Source: an uncultured Actinomycetes bacterium (GTDB lineage Bacteria > Actinomycetota > Thermoleophilia > Gaiellales > F1-60-MAGs149). Taken from it: DNA of 5,998 nucleotides. The translations under genes were made by a program, and so were the position numbers. The DNA lies in assembly GCA_903847495.1 (NCBI GenBank), contig CAINDT010000131.1, positions 1-5,998 on the forward strand. Direction: 5' to 3'. Of this stretch, positions 5,420 through 5,998 are shown one piece after another. Under the pieces are notes generated by a model that saw nothing but the letters and a program-made list of their open reading frames with translations, was not told the DNA's origin and did no database searches. Numbering within the stretch: the first letter of the stretch is position 1; the number at the start of each line of letters is the position of its first letter.

Positions 5420-5998
5420 GGTCGCGATCCTCGGTGCGACCGGTGCCGTCGGCCGCACGATGCTGCAGGTGCTCGAGGAGCGGTCGCTGCCGATCGATGA
5501 GCTCGTTCTGCTCGCGTCAGAGCGCAGCGCCGGCTCCAAGGTGACGTTCAAGGGCGAGGAACTGACGGTGCAGGCCGTCTCCGCCGAGGCGTTCGACGGT
5601 ATCGACGTGGCGATCTTCTCGGCCGGCGCCACGCGGTCGCGCGAGTGGGCGCCGATTGCCGTCGCCGCAGGTGCAACGGTCGTCGACAACTCATCGGCCT
5701 TCCGTATGCAGCCCGATGTGCCGCTCGTGGTCGCGGACGTCAATCCGCACGCGATCCATGCGCACAGCGGGATCATCGCGAACCCGAACTGCTCGACCAT
5801 GCAACTGATGCCGATCCTCCGCCCCGTGCGCGACGCGGTCGGTCTCGAGCGCATCACGGTCGCCACGTATCAGGCCGTGTCCGGTACGGGTCAGTCCGCG
5901 ATCGACGCGCTCCGCGAGGAGGCCGCCGAGGTCTTGGCCGGCAACGACGATCCCACGGCGCGTCAGTATCCGAAGCCGATCGCCTTCGATGTCCTGCC
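5412..5998 (+). CDS. asd: Aspartate-semialdehyde dehydrogenase, N-terminal part (runs off the window)
   Basis: Catalyses NADPH-dependent reduction of 4-aspartyl phosphate to aspartate semialdehyde, the step directly after aspartokinase. The 195 visible residues are a little over half of a typical enzyme of about 340. They show the nucleotide-binding GATGAVG (8-14) after a first beta strand (VAIL), a second nucleotide-binding-fold segment ending in FSAGA (69-73), VDNSSAFRM (91-99), the catalytic cysteine in NPNCST (Cys127) and the substrate-binding SGTGQ (157-161). No defect is visible and the frame is still open at 5998. GTG 5412 starts 8 nt before the end of lysC, with AGAGG (5401-5405) 6 nt upstream, so translation is probably coupled to lysC. 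The first residues, (V/M)ARVAILGATG, align with the usual N terminus of the family. Identification is secure; only the C-terminal half is missing from view. Confidence 0.96.
   Translation, partial: MARVAILGATGAVGRTMLQVLEERSLPIDELVLLASERSAGSKVTFKGEELTVQAVSAEAFDGIDVAIFSAGATRSREWAPIAVAAGATVVDNSSAFRMQPDVPLVVADVNPHAIHAHSGIIANPNCSTMQLMPILRPVRDAVGLERITVATYQAVSGTGQSAIDALREEAAEVLAGNDDPTARQYPKPIAFDVL

Noticed and set aside
4304..5866. Long open reading frame on the minus strand opposite lysC and asd (520 codons)
   Set aside because: It spans two well-supported + strand genes, shows no recognisable domain, and is rich in His/Asp/Arg from reverse-frame codons. It is a shadow of high GC3 coding.

Overview
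The window is GC-rich bacterial DNA with dense, co-directional coding on the + strand. The gene order (SRP RNA, dnaX, ybaB, recR, aspartokinase, asd) matches the actinobacterial chromosomal neighbourhood known from mycobacteria. GC content, GTG starts and three promoter-like TANNNT boxes placed 6-7 nt before a gene start also fit Actinomycetota. A deep-branching group such as Thermoleophilia is my best guess, because the SRP RNA is the long Alu-bearing type rather than the short form of Streptomyces. That placement is inference and would need a phylogeny. I see no mobile element, CRISPR array, tRNA or prophage signature; this is core genome.

Layout. 34-882 encodes a two-helix membrane protein of unknown function with a predicted exported domain. 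906-1175 is a long SRP RNA gene (ffs), closed by a perfect 8-bp terminal helix and followed by a strong GC hairpin at 1185-1211 that probably ends the transcript. dnaX (1249-3213) encodes the clamp-loader tau/gamma subunit. It overlaps ybaB/ebfC (3210-3515) by 4 nt, and recR (3521-4117) follows 5 nt later, so the three genes look like one translationally coupled DNA replication and repair operon. After a 42-nt gap come lysC (aspartokinase, 4160-5419) and asd (aspartate-semialdehyde dehydrogenase, 5412 to beyond the window end), which overlap by 8 nt. These encode the first two steps of the aspartate pathway to lysine/diaminopimelate, methionine and threonine.

The genes are well-known families and I find no evidence for a new multi-gene system. 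The points most worth a second look are: a strong internal ribosome-binding site in lysC at the position where Corynebacterium starts the separate beta subunit; an altered effector-loop region in the aspartokinase ACT domain; the full Alu-type SRP RNA; the apparent leaderless promoters; and the unassigned membrane protein next to ffs.
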